DNA from: Centrapalus pauciflorus | Taxonomy: Eukaryota; Streptophyta; Magnoliopsida; Asterales; Asteraceae | Assembly: GCA_020465985.1 (NCBI GenBank) | Contig: JAANYP010004292.1 | Coordinates: forward strand, 51,387-115,386 | DNA: 64,000 nucleotides | Direction of reading: 5' to 3' | In this document: positions 25,202 through 37,692 of the stretch, piece after piece | Layout: each line of letters starts with the position of its first letter | Position numbering within the stretch: position 1 is the first letter of the stretch | Notes under the pieces: model-generated | The model's input: only the letters and a program-made list of their open reading frames with translations | Database searches by the model: none | What the model was told of the DNA's origin: nothing | Translations under genes and position numbers: made by a program

Positions 25202-28200
25202 GCATGGGCTCCACCACGCTCCAACTTCGTCCTCGAAGTTATTTGACTTCAAACAATTGCGGATATTTCCTTAACATGTCAGCTTTCGTCTCCCATGTGT
25301 GATTTGCTCCTTTATGATGCTTCCAACGTACAAGCACCATTTCGATCTCTTTGCTCCTTAGCTTTTTCATTTTAGTATCCATCACACACTCCGGCTCTTC
25401 AACATATCAGAGCCTTTCATCGACTTGCAGCTCAGTATGATCTGTCCAGTCCTCATTTCCAGTAGTGAACGATTTCCTGAGATTCCCAACATGAAACACC
25501 GGGTGTATGCCCGACATCTCTTCAGGCAATTCCAAACGGTATGACTGATTACCCACTTTCTCTGAAATCTTGAACGGCCAAACAAATCTCGGGGCTAACT
25601 TTCCTCTTTTAACAAAACGTGTAACACCTCTCATAGGTGATACTTTCAAATAAACCCAATCGTTCACCTCAAAGCTGATTGGTTTGTGCCTCCTGTCGTA
25701 ATAACTTTTCTGACGATCCTGGGCCGCTTTCATATTCTGTCTAATCAGCTGTATCTTCTTATTTGTTTCCTGTAACAATGTCGGCCCAGCAATCGGCGTT
25801 TCTCCAGTTTCTCTCCAACACGTAGGAGTCCTACACCTTCTCCCATATAACGCCTCAAACGGTGCTTTCTTTATTGTTGCATGATAGCTATTATTATATG
25901 AAAACTCTATCAATGGCAAATGGTCATCCCAATTGCCACCAAGATCCAGTACACATGATCTCATCATATCCTCCAAGGTGAGGATTGTTCGTTCACTTTG
26001 GCCATCGGTTTGCGGACGGTAGGCCGTACTCATAGCGATCCTTGTACACAGTCCTTCTTGCATAGCCGACCAAAAGTTTGAAGTAAATCGGCTATCCCGA
26101 TCTGACACTATAGACTTCGGTACTCCATGTCTAGAAACGATCTCATCCATGTAAATCTGAGCGAATCTTTCAAGCGAGTAATTTTCTCTAATCGGTATAA
26201 AGTGAGCCGACTTAGTCAATCTATCAACTATTACTCACACTGCATCGTGTTGACGCCTAGTCTTCGGCAACTTAGTAACAAAGTCCATCGTGATGTGTTC
26301 CCACGTCCATTCCGGAATGGGAAGCGGTTGCAAACTACCATAAGGCTGCTGGTGTTCGGCTTTCACAAGCCGACAAGTCCTACATCGTTCCACGTACTGG
26401 CTGATATCCTTCTTCAATCCCGGCCACCAAAAGTCTGCTTTAAGTTCATTGTACATCTTTGTACTCCCGGGATGTGCAGAACACTTAGATTGATGTGCCT
26501 CTTCAATAATCACCTTTCTCATACCACCCAACTTCGGCACCCAGATCCTTCCATATATACCTTTCAATCCCGACTCGCTCGTTTCCATATTCTTAATCTG
26601 CACTCGTATATCCTCAGCACTAACATTCTCTTCTTTCAAAGCTTCCACTTGAGCAGCTTTGACATCATCAATGATCGTGGAACTTAACATAGTGGACGTC
26701 ATCATATAGCAGCAATCCTTAGCATAAGCTTTGCGACTCAAAGCATCGGCTACCACGTTAGCCTTTCCGGGATGATAAAGGATTTCACAATCATAATCCT
26801 TTATAAGTTCCATCGAACGTCCCTGCCTCATACTGAGTTCTTTCTGATTAAAAATGTACTTCAAACTCTTATAATCTGTATAGAGCTGACACTTAGTTCA
26901 ATACAGATAATGTCTCCACAATTTCAGTGCAAAAGTGACAGCTGTCAACTCAAGATCATGAGTTGAGTAATTCTTCTCATGCTGCTTAAGTTGTCTCGAG
27001 GCGTACGCTATAACTTTTCCCCGTTGCATCAGTTAAGCACCTAACCCCAACCTTGAAGCATCTGTGTACACCACACAATCCTCATTGCCCTCCAGTAGAG
27101 CAAGTATCGGCACTTCACTTAGTGTTTTCTTCAAGATCTCAAATGCTTCTTGTTGTACGGTTTCCCAAACAAATGGTACATTCTTCTTCGTTAATGCAGT
27201 GAAAGGAACTGCAATCTTAGAAAAATCCTTTATAAATCTCCGATAGTAGCCCGCCAACCCAAGAAAACTCCTGAATTCTGTAGCTGAACGCGGCGGCTCC
27301 CAATTCTTTATGGCTTCGACCTTAGATGGATCTACAGAAATCCCAGCTCCAGATATAACATGTCCCAAAAACTGAATTTTTTGCAGCCAAAACTCACACT
27401 TTGAGAATTTGGCATACAACTTTTCCTTTCTCAACAGTTCCAACAACTCTTTTAGGTGATCAGCGTGTTCTGCTTCAGACTTAGAATATAGTAGAATGTC
27501 ATCAATAAATACAATCACCGACTTGTCTAACATCGGTCTGCACACTCTATTCATCAAATCCATGAATACAGCCGGGGCATTGGTTAACCCAAAAGGCATG
27601 ACTAGAAATTCATAATGCCCATACCGAGTTCTGAAAGCTGTCTTGGTACATCTTCTTCTCTTACTTTCAACTGATGGTATTCCGACCTCAAGTCGATCTT
27701 AGAAAACACACTTGCCCCCTGCAGCTGACCAAACAAGTCATCTATCCTCGGCAACGGATACTTGTTCTAAACTGTCAACTTATTCAGCTCCCGGTAGTCA
27801 ATGCACATTCGCAATGTGCCATCCTTCTTCTTAACAAATAATATCCTCACGGTGATGAACTCGGTCGAATGAAGCCCTTATCCAACAACTACTGGAGTTG
27901 TTTCATCATTTCTTGCATCTCGGTAGGAGCAAGGCGATACGGAAAATGAGCTACAGGTGCAGCTCCAGGGATCAGATCAATTTGGAACTCCACTTGTCTT
28001 TCAGACGGCACGCCAGACAAGTCTTCCGGAAACACATCCCGGAATTGTGATAAAACAGGCACATCGGCCACAGTCTTCTTCTCAGCATTGGCATCAATAG
28101 CATATGCCAGGTAGGCGTCACACCCCTTTGCAACAAGCTTTCGGGATTTTGCAATGTTTAACAAACACAGATCCCCGCTTCTCCTATCCCCGTACATACA

Positions 28201-29604
28201 GATCTCACGCCCCTCCGGAGTAGTTATCTTTATCATACGTTTCTTACACACTATATGGGATTCATTCTATATCAACCAGTCCATACCGATTATCACATCA
28301 AACTCATTGAATATTATCGGGATCATGTCCAAAATGAAGACTACATCTTCAATCACTAAGGTGCAGTTACGGTATACATGATCTACTTTGACTAGAGTGT
28401 TACTAGCAGTTACATTATCAAGTATAGTAGACAACTTAGACAGAGGCATAGACAGTTGTTGTGCAAACATGGTAGATACAAATGATCTATTGGCACCCGA
28501 GTCAAATAACACTCTTGCAGGCAAAGAGTTTACAATAAACATACCAGTAACCACCTCCGGGTTTTCCCTAGCCTACTCTGCGGTAATTTGAAATGCACGA
28601 GCAGATGCCCTTTGGGGCTGGTTCCGACGGTTGACTGAACCACCACTAGATCCTCCAGATGATCGGGTTGAAGATGGAGCAGCAGCTGCTGGAGTGTTCT
28701 TTCTACAGTTTCTACTATAATGTCCCCATACCCCACACTTATGGCAGGCATCGGCTTTTCGTGGGTAGTCACTCTGAAAATGGCCCAACTCTCCACAGCA
28801 AAAGCAGGCGCGTCCATTAGTGCACTTGCCGAAGTGTTCCAGATGGCACTTATTACAACATTGTGGCTCAGTGTTGATGGAGTAGGCACGTGCACGACCA
28901 GAAGACCCAGATGATCGGCGATAACACTGTTGTGGCGAATACTGCGATGAATGAGAAGAGCCCGAGTATCCCCCTTCACGTTGGCGTTTCGGTGGTGACG
29001 GTTGTGTTGGGTTAGTGGAAGCAGCAGCAGACCCAATTGACTAACCCGACATGGTCAGAATTTGTTCTACATTTCTGGCAGCCTCAAGTAAGCCAGCAAA
29101 CGTAGTGTAGCGCACGTTGCTCATAACTCTTCTGATCTCTATATCCAAACCAGCCTCGAACCTGGTTACTTTCCTTTCTTCTGTATCTACTTGATAAGGT
29201 GCAAACAAACTCAGCCTCGTGAATTCCACAGCATACTTGGACATAGTCTTCGTCCCTTGCATCAATGCCATAAACTTTGCTTCAAGCCTTCGACGCTCAT
29301 CAACCAGATAGTACTGCTGAGTGAATAAGTCAGTGAACTCAGTTCAAGTCATTACAGAAACCTTCTCCAATGTCAAAGCATTCACCATAGAGTTCCACCA
29401 CATAATTGCATATTTGGTGAACATAGCAGTAGCATACCGAACCATATCCTTCTCAGCACAATCGCTGATTCGGAATGTCCGTTCAGTTGCCGTTATCCAT
29501 TCAAGTGCGGCAACAGCATCACCCAGTCCATTAAATTCTACAGCACCATTTCCCTTAAAATCCTTGAATCGACAACCTTTGGGCTTTATAGATGACCCAG
29601 TGTT
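25202..29604 (-). pseudogene. gag (3' part) and pol of element A
   Basis: Read on the minus strand from 29604 down: gag core with WWNSM, then LFAPYQVDTEERKVTRFEAG; two zinc knuckles, CFCCGELGHFQSDYP (last Cys changed to Tyr) and CHKCGVWGHYSRNC (intact); protease LFDSGANRSFV; reverse transcriptase with the catalytic FIDD near 27500; RNase H VYTDASRLGLG; integrase zinc-finger region (SAHPGSTKMYNELK, CRTC) and catalytic core with VSDRDSRFTSNFW and TDGQSE; and a chromodomain-like C-terminus near 25410. Stops or frameshifts occur at about 29345, 29042, 28560, 28265, 27880-27600, 27030, 26870, 26230 and 25410. The TGA at 29344-29346 is also present in element C. Confidence 0.85.
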
Positions 29605-30227
29605 TGTTGGTACATCCTGTGTGACGATAGCAGTCTATGTTTTGATAGCATTTTTTGTAAGTCATGTTACTAGGTATTGAATATTAACGAGTATTTGATG
29701 TATGTAATTATGTGTGTTTGATAATGATTGTTTGTATGTTTGAACTTGGTGTAATGTATTACAAGAAGTTCAAACATGAAGTTCAAAGATAAAATCAAAC
29801 ATAAGTGAAAACATATGTTCAAATAGAAGTTTGACATGTGAAATTGGAATTTAGAGTAAATTCGAATTTATCATGAAGGTAAATTCGAACTTGTCATGAG
29901 GACAAATCCGAATGGGCCTTGGGCCTGATTCGAATTTGTCCTAAACAAACTCGAATTGGTCAGTATAATTAAGGATTAACTCGAATAATTATTAGACTTT
30001 TGCAGAATTTCGGAGAGTAATTAAGCAAAGGCGATCTCGAGTTTACTAGTATTCAGAGAGTGTTTTCGGAGAGAATCATCGTGTAGGTACGTTCGTAGTC
30101 GTTCGTATAACATCGTGGTAGTCTCCGTGTTTCGTGCGTGTGATCTTACCGTCAAGCCGCTAACGAGGATTCTGCACTCGTTGGACGGTGTTGCGTCTAG
30201 ATAGATCCGTGAGTTCAAGACCTTACA
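29605..30227 (+). repeat. 5' LTR of element B
   Basis: 623 bp, TGTTGGTACATCC...GACCTTACA. It differs from the 3' LTR at about 18 positions by eye with no length change, so the insertion is recent. It contains TTCGAATTT-type repeats at about 29845-29990. Confidence 0.95.
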
Positions 30228-30229
30228 AG

Positions 30230-30242
30230 TGGTATCAGAGCC
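30230..30242 (+). other. Primer-binding site of element B, initiator Met tRNA
   Basis: TGGTATCAGAGCC begins two bases after the LTR end. Confidence 0.9.
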
Positions 30243-30825
30243 GTTGGGGTGTTCTTCGTGTTCATAAGAAACATCCTAGGTTTCTTGACGTTTTGGACGG
30301 TTAATATCACGATTTTGGAGGTTTTTCGAGCTTATCAAATTAGATTTCGGGAAATACTTTGTTGTCGTTCAAGTTTTCGATCGAAATCAGTATTTTTACT
30401 CGTAAAAATATTGGTTTAATCTGAAAAACTTGAAAAATTCGAACTATTAGCCGTTTTTCGAATTTGCGGTGCTCTAGTTTATTAAGGGGGTATTAGGGTT
30501 TTCTAAATTTTCGAGTTTGTCCAAAATACGCTCCATTCGATGTTCCTTAGGGTTTGATTCGAAATTGGCCTCTTCGAATTTGCTTGCTTTCGATTTTAGT
30601 CTAAGATCGAATTTGGACCTTCGAATTTAGTTGGGTTTTCGAATTTAGTGGACCTTCGATTTTGTCATTAATTTCGATTTTAGCTGGATTTCAAACTTAT
30701 ATTCGAATTTAATTCCAAACAGGTTTAAATTTAATTAGATTCGAATTTACCTAAATTTGAAAGAATTAATTTAAATTAATGTCGAATTAAATTAATTAAG
30801 TTTGAATTCAAATATATTTGAAACA
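30243..30825 (+). other. Untranslated leader of element B
   Basis: AT-rich leader before gag with no coding signal. From about 30420 it is filled with TTCGAATTT and TCGATTTT phrases, the same vocabulary as the LTR and the spacer before the extra ORF. Confidence 0.7.
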
Positions 30826-32152
30826 ATGACAATTCTGCAGAGGTTTATTGAGATGGATAACGAGGTTGGAAAAGCGAATTCTCCACCGAAGTTGATGAAA
30901 ATAGAGGACTATCACTGGTAGAAGGATAGGTTTGCCGATTTCGCGCGGTTTAATGATATGCGAATGTGGATTTGTATCGATGAAGGATACATTCCACCTA
31001 CAGCTGAGGTTGAAGGACGACAAAAGGTTGTGCCCTATTCAGAGATGAAGGATGACGATAAAAAGCTGTATGAAGCCGAGAACCGTGCCTTCGCTATCAT
31101 TAGAATGACGTTACCTCAGGAGATCTTGCACACCTTCCGTAATCAGAAGACAGCAAAAGAGCTGTGGCATGCGTTATAGAAACGGTGTGAAAGTAACCCG
31201 AGGGTTAGAAAGAATAGAATGGAAATGCTCAAGCAGCAGTTCGCCATCTTCAAAGCATTGAAGAACGAAAAGCTGGATGAGACTATTACCAGATTTTATC
31301 AACTATTGACTGAGTTAGAAAGCCATGATGTGGAGTATAGTGAGACTGAGAAAATTAACAAGATTCTAGATGCTTTACCGGCTAAATGGGAGATGTATGT
31401 GGTCTTGATAAAGCATGATGAAGACAAGTTCTATACTCTGACTCTAGATAATGTTATCGGAACGCTGAGGGCATATAACTTTGAGTTGCTAAAGAAGGAA
31501 AAGGATTATGACCAAGTTCAAGATCCTGCTATGTATTTTGGGAAATCAAATTCTTCAGCAGCAACTGAATTGAAGATGGCTACAGCTTTCTTTTCAGGAG
31601 AAACATCGTCACCGGCTGAAACAGAAGACTCAGTAAGTAGGGCTTTCTTAGGGTTTGCTAGACTAGAAGAAAAGCAGCATCAGGCTACTCCGGCATCTAC
31701 ATCTCAAGGGTATTCAAAGATGCCTGTGAGCGCAAAATCTGCTGAAGACCATCTGAATCTGTTGGCTTCAATCGTGGCCGCTTATGGCAATTGCGTTCAG
31801 GGAAAAATCAACAATCCTGCTCTATGGGATGAGGATTACGATAAGGTAGATCCTAATGATTTAGAAGAGATGGATCTGCAATGGCCACTGGCCATGGTAA
31901 CTCAGAGAGTTAAAAGGTTCATCAAAAGAACGGGAAGGAATCTGAACGTTAGCAACAATAAGATTGGATTTGATAAGTCCAAGGTTAAGTGTTACAACTG
32001 TCAGGGGTTAGGACACTTCGCACCACAACAGACTCCAATTCAAAAACCTAAGTCAGCTGAACGGAGAGATGGGTATTTGAAAGAGTTCAAGTATGTGGAT
32101 GAGAATGGTATTACCAAGTCAGTCATGGCTTGGGTTCCCCGTGATAACTAAC
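30826..32152 (+). pseudogene. gag of element B
   Basis: One frame from the ATG at 30826, broken by TAG stops at about 30919 (where the family has Trp) and 31177; the rest (31219-32152) is open. It contains the copia gag helices (ELWHAL...RFYQLLTELESHDV...ILDALPAKWEMYV) and a linker leading to a single zinc knuckle, CYNCQGLGHFAPQQ, in which the last Cys of CX2CX4HX4C is lost. The Trp-to-stop change and the missing Cys make it non-functional. Gag would form the particle and bind the RNA genome. Confidence 0.85.
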
Positions 32153-35100
32153 CTATTTTCTTTCATGTGCAGGAGATAACTACAGGTCCAAACAACAAAT
32201 GGTTCGTCGGCAGTGGTTGCTCCAGGCACATGACAGGGGAAAGAAGTCTACTTGCAGACTTCAAGGGAGGGAATCGGGGATTTGTATCATTCGCTGGCAA
32301 TAAAGGAGGAAATATCACCGGTACTTGAGTGGTCACTAATGGGACTATCAAATTGGATCAAGTTTATCATGTTGATAAACTGGTTCATAATCTCATTAGT
32401 GTATCTCAAATCTGTGATATGAAGAACTCAGTACTTTTCACTGATACTGAGGCGTTAGTGCTGAAACCGGGGTTCAAAGTACCTGAAGAGTGGATACTGA
32501 TGAGGGCTCCAAGGAAGAATGACCTGTACATGCTCGACATGAACTAGCCGGAATCTTTGATGGGACCAATTTATCTGCTATATAAAGCTTCAGAGACTGA
32601 GTCGGTTTTATGGCACAGACGCATGGTACACTTGCACCTGCGAAAGATGAACTACATTACGAAAAATGGACTGGTGCAACGTGTTCCTAAGAAGAGTTTT
32701 CAGTTCGAGGATAAGTGTCTACCGTGCAAGAAAGGAAAACAACACAAGAAGGCACACAAGTCCAAGACTCAGAACTCAATCACTGCCACATTCAATTTGT
32801 TGCATATGGACCTCTTCGGACCAATCAACAAAAGGAGTATAGGTGGTAGTTGGTACTGTTTAGTTATTACTGACGATTACTCACGTTTTTCTTGAGATTT
32901 CTTTTTAGGTACAAAGGACAAGACGGCTACCAAGCTCATCGGGTTCTTAGACCAAGTGGAAAATTCTTACGGAACGAGGGTTAAACGAATTAGAAGTGAT
33001 AACGGAACAGAATTTAAAAACACTGTTATTGGTGTATATTGCCTATCAAAGGGCATAGTGCATCAATTTAGTGCACCTTATGAGCCACAACAAAATGGGG
33101 TGGCCGAACGGAAAAACAAGACATTGATTGAGGCAGCGAGGACCATGCTATCGGATTCAAAGCTTCCTACCATGTTTTGGGGGGAGGCAGTGAATACCGC
33201 GTGCCATGTTTTAAATCGGGTCCTTACTGTCAAATCATTGAACAAAACCTGTTATGAAGTTTTGAATAAACGGCCACCAAATTTAACTGGCTTCGAAACT
33301 TTTGGGGTACCATGTACTTTAATGAAAAGAAAACATCAACCAAAGTTTGGTGAAAAGGCTGACGAAGGATACTTCCTAGGTTATATGCTGAACTCACCAA
33401 ATAAAAAAAAAATCAAATGGTACAGTAGAGATTATGTATAACATTGAAGTCACAAGTTATACACATGAACCCCAAACTGGTCCGGAATGGATATTTGATT
33501 ATGACAAATTGTTTGAGTCATTTAACATTCCTTTGGATGGAAATGCAGGTACAATCGAACAGGACTTGTCGTCATTGAATTTGAATGAAGAAAATTTTCT
33601 GAGGGCCACCTTTCCATCAACATCCGAGCCTACATCAACTGAAGATAGATCTCCAGACGAAAATGATTCTGAAGTGCCTACAAACGAAAATCAGACAACA
33701 AATTCTAACTCTGAAGACAGTGTCCATGAGGAAGGAAATGTGCAGTCTGAAGTCGTTCCCCCGTTAGGAGAGATAGGATCAAATTTGGGAGATAATCTGA
33801 GGGTTGACGATTTAGAGACATCTAGGATCAACAAGAATCATCCTATTGAAAGTATCATAGGAAATCCTAATGCTGGTGTGAGGACTAGGAGTAGTTTAAA
33901 TAACAACACAGTGTTGTTGTCAATGATAAATGACTCCGAGGCCTTTCATACCTGCCTCTACTCATGTTTCATCTCGCAAGTAGAGCCGAAAAATGTGCAA
34001 ATGGCACTAAAAGACAACTCTTGGGTTGAAGCGATGCAGGAAGAACTGTCACAGTTTAGGAAACTAGAAGTGTGGGAGTTAGTTCCGTTACCTCGAGGAG
34101 AAATAGCAATAGGAACCAAATGGGTTTTTAAGTGCAAAAGAGATGATCGGGGTATAGTCACTCGCAACAAAGCAAGACTGGTGGTAAAGGGTTTCAACCA
34201 AGAGGAAGGAATCGATTACAATGAAGTGTTCGCGCCAGTGGCAAGGTTAGAAGCAATTCGTTTGTTTCTGGCTTTTGCTTCCTTCAAGGGTTTTAAGGTT
34301 TATCAGCTAGATGTTAAGAGTGCTTTCATTTATGAGAAAGTGAAGGAACTGGTATATGTGGAACAGCCGCCCGGGTTTACAGATCCGAAGTATCCAGACA
34401 GAGTATATCGGTTAGATAAGGCTTTGTATGGATTGCATCAAGCACCGAGGGCGTGGTACGACACTCTATCCAACCATCTTTTAGAAAACGGGTTTGAAAG
34501 AGGGAGAATAGACAGTACATTGTTCGTGAAGAGAAAATGAGAACATTTCATCTTGGTACAAGTGTACGTCGATGATATCATTTTTGGATCATCAGACGAG
34601 CAGATGTGCACTGATTTTGAAAAGGTGATGAAGTCAAAGTTTGAGATGAGTGCAATGGGTGAGTTAAACTTCTTTCTAGGTTTGCAAGTTGAACAGAGGA
34701 AGGAGGGCATGTTTATTCATCAGACGAAGTATGTCTATGACATCTTAGAGCGCTTCGAGATGGAAGGAACCAAGCTGACGGCTCACTTCAGCACGCCGAT
34801 TCAAGTGAATCACAATCTCGGACCGGGTACAGAAATTGGTACCGATGTGGATCGGACGTTATATCGGGCCATGATTGGGTCACTTATGTATTTAACTGAT
34901 TCTAGACCTGATATAATGTTTGTTGTTTGTATTTGTGCTAGGTTTCAAGCTAATCCAAAAGAGATGCACATGAAAGCTGTGAAGCGGATTCTACGATACC
35001 TCAGGTTGAAACCGAAGCTGGGACTTTGGTATCACGTGGAGGGCGATCTGGAATTGGAGGTGTTCACGGATTCAGACTACAGAGGATGCAGCTTGACGCG

Positions 35101-35481
35101 TAAATCAACAATTGGAGGTTGTCAGTTCCTAGGAGGGAGACTCGTTTCCTGGCAATGCAAGAAACAGACTTCGGTAGCCGTGTCAACGTGCGAGGCCGAA
35201 TATGTTGCTGTTGGTAGTTGCTGTTCACAGGTTCTGTGGATACAACAACAATTGCGGGATTACGGTTTGACTTATACTCATACTCCATTAGGATAGATAA
35301 CCAGTCAACAATTGCAATAACTAATAATCCAGTTAAACACAATAAAACCAAGCACATAGACATAAGACACCACTTTATACGTGATTGTGCTGAAAATAAT
35401 TTAATTAAGCTGGTAAAAGTGGCAACGGATGATAATAATGCGGATTTATTTACCAAAACTTTTGATAAGTCACGTTTTTAG
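32153..35481 (+). pseudogene. pol of element B (protease, integrase, reverse transcriptase, RNase H)
   Basis: Domains are in copia order. Protease at 32195-32330: the active-site Asp of the usual D-S-G is Gly here (VGSGCSRHMTG, codon 32209-32211). Gag-pre-integrase at 32557-32760 with HRRMVHLH and CLPC. Integrase core: HMDLFGP, RSDNGTEF (near 32993) and NGVAERKN. Reverse transcriptase at 34000-34760 with QLDVKSAF and YVDD (34565-34576). RNase H at 35050-35481: TDSDY, STCEAEYVA and DIRHHFIRD. Stops fall at about 32328, 32546, 32893, 33440, 34538 and 35295; a frameshift near 35290 puts the end of RNase H in another frame. The catalytic YVDD is intact, but the protein cannot be made whole. Confidence 0.9.
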
Positions 35482-36084
35482 TATTTAATTCAACTAAACG
35501 GAATGCGTAATCCAGAGTAAGTTGACCTTAGTAGAGTTTTATTTCCTTTTATAGCATTAGCATTTCTTTCTTTTTATAGTAAGTTTAGTAGCTTAGGATA
35601 GTTTCCTTTTATAATAAGTGAGTAGGTTATTTTATTTTCTTACTCTTATTAATGAAAAGCAAAAGAAAAAAAAAAGAGAGAAAACCATAAAAAGTTCAAA
35701 AAAAGAGAATATCAGAAAATGAGTTAAGTCTTAGATGCATAGGTTCAAAGTGACGAAAATTAGCACTGTTAATACAAGCTCTAAGTGTTCAGCTTTCACA
35801 CATAATGCACCTAAAATTCTAAGAGTTATACATTATCCAGTTTGATATGTTGGTAGGCATAATACATATAGGGAGTCTCAAGGCTAATAAAATATTCAAG
35901 AAAAAGTCAGACGTGTCACTAACTTAGATGTATGACCAATTGGTGTTAATTTTTATGTTAGAGACATACAGACATTGATTCTAAATGAGGTATGCAAACT
36001 TTCTGGGGATGTATAGCAACATCAGATACATCTTAAAGAAATGGAAAGAATAGAAAAATCATATTGAGTTAAGAGTCAAAACAA

Positions 36085-36265
36085 GCAACTCTGTTGTACG
36101 TAAGTACAGACCTGTTGCCTCTGGTTTGATTCGAGTTAGCAAGATAAGTCGCTTTGTTGTACATCGGTACAGACCTGTCACCGCTGTCTTGCTAGCTTTA
36201 AAAATAAACTTTAAGACAATCTAAGACACTTTGTTGTATGTAAATACAGACCTGTGTCCGATGTT
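36085..36265 (+). repeat. Three direct repeats each forming a small hairpin
   Basis: Each copy has TTGTTGTAY-NNNN-RTACAGACCTGT. Stems are TGTAC/GTACA (36095-36108), TGTAC/GTACA (36158-36171) and TGTAT/ATACA (36235-36248), with four-base loops GTAA, ATCG and GTAA. In the third copy both stem positions changed so that pairing is kept. The tail ACAGACCTGT is itself a short inverted repeat. Confidence 0.75.
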
Positions 36266-36964
36266 TGCCTTTTAAAGAAAGTTTGCAATACCAAAAAGTT
36301 ATAATTATTGTGTGTATGCCTTGATCATAAAAGTATGTCTAAGTATGAGTCACGTGAGGTAATTTATTGATAAATAAAAAGGCCAAGGGATATTCCGAAG
36401 TGTAACATGTTTAAAGGAAAAATAATACCAACAATCGGCTAGAAATGTATGTCACGACAAACAATCAAAGGAATCAAAAATTCGTAAGTGTGAAAGTTTG
36501 AATACTGAAAGTGCGTATTTGACACTGCTATCTGATTGAACCTTTCTTTGACTATACTCGTCAAAAATATTCTGTTAGGTATTAAGTATAGGTTGTAAAT
36601 TTTAAAAAATAATGTAGATTAGTCTAAGTTTAATTTTTTTGTTCAAAATTTTAACTTTAATTTATTTTATTCTATTTTATTTTTACTTCATTTTTATTTT
36701 AATTTTATTTAGGAAAAATGTCAAAATTACTGAGGATACATTCTTAGTTGAATAAAATAAACACTGCGTGAAAATCTTGTGCTTAGGGTAAATGATTTTG
36801 CATAGTTTATTACGTTACACGAAAAAGTTGGAAACATTGAAAAAGTTGAATTTAATTCAAACATTTTCAAAATTTTCAAGTTAAATTCGAGTTTAAGCAA
36901 AATCGAATGTATATTCGAATTTGACAGTAAAGTCGAACTTGGATACAAACTCGAAGGTGGTTAG

Positions 36965-36972
36965 TATAAATA
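36965..36972 (+). promoter_or_regulatory. Internal TATA box upstream of the extra ORF
   Basis: TATAAATA followed about 30 bp on by TCATTATTCACC, a plausible plant start region. It lies 720 bp before the ATG at 37693 and upstream of a candidate 5' UTR intron (37132-37690). Confidence 0.45.
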
Positions 36973-37692
36973 GGTCAACAGTGACATTCATTATTCACCT
37001 ACCTTCGACTTTAGTGCTTCGAATTTATCCAGAGAGATTTCGAATTTAGTGCTTCGACTTTGTCGACTTCGAGTTTTCTACTATTTGTCGAGATTTTGTC
37101 CGTTTGTGTTCGAGCATAGTACCAAATCTAGGTATAATCAACATCATTATACAAGATTTAGGATGTTTTAGACTCAATTTAAGCCAAAATCAACCGATTT
37201 TGAGGTTTTAATGGTGTGAACTTTGTAATTCAAAATAACAAAGTTTGAACCGGTGAAACATCAAATTAGTGACAAATATCTTCGATTAGAACCTATTAGG
37301 ACTAATGAATGTAATTTTCTAAATCTAAAATGGTTGAAATCTTGGATTTTTGTTTTTAACATACCGACATTAAGAGTTTGATCGTGGCTTCGACTTTGTT
37401 CATGGCTTCGAGTTTATCACTAAACTCGAAGAATCCAATAAACTCGAATGAGGGTTGATTCGAATATAAACTCGAAGAAACCAATAAACTCGAAATGAGG
37501 GTTCTTTCGAATATGTCATTCGAATTTACCATTAAAATCGAAATATTTGACTAATTTTTAAACCAAACTTGTAGAAATTCATGTGTCTTGGATTTTGAAC
37601 TTACATAAGTTCAAAATAAAACAAATTTGAATTTAAAACAAGTTTATTTTGATTTTGATCATTCTAATATATTATATACTTATTGTGCAGAT

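Larger units (their letters stand above)
35482..37692 (+). other. Spacer between pol and extra ORF of element B
   Basis: Non-coding, 2.2 kb. It contains three hairpin repeats (36085-36265), a TTCGAA-rich field (about 36880-37530), a TATA box at 36965-36972, a candidate donor (TAG|GTATAAT, 37131/37132) and a candidate acceptor (TTATTGTGCAG, ending 37690) just before the ATG of the extra ORF. Confidence 0.7.
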
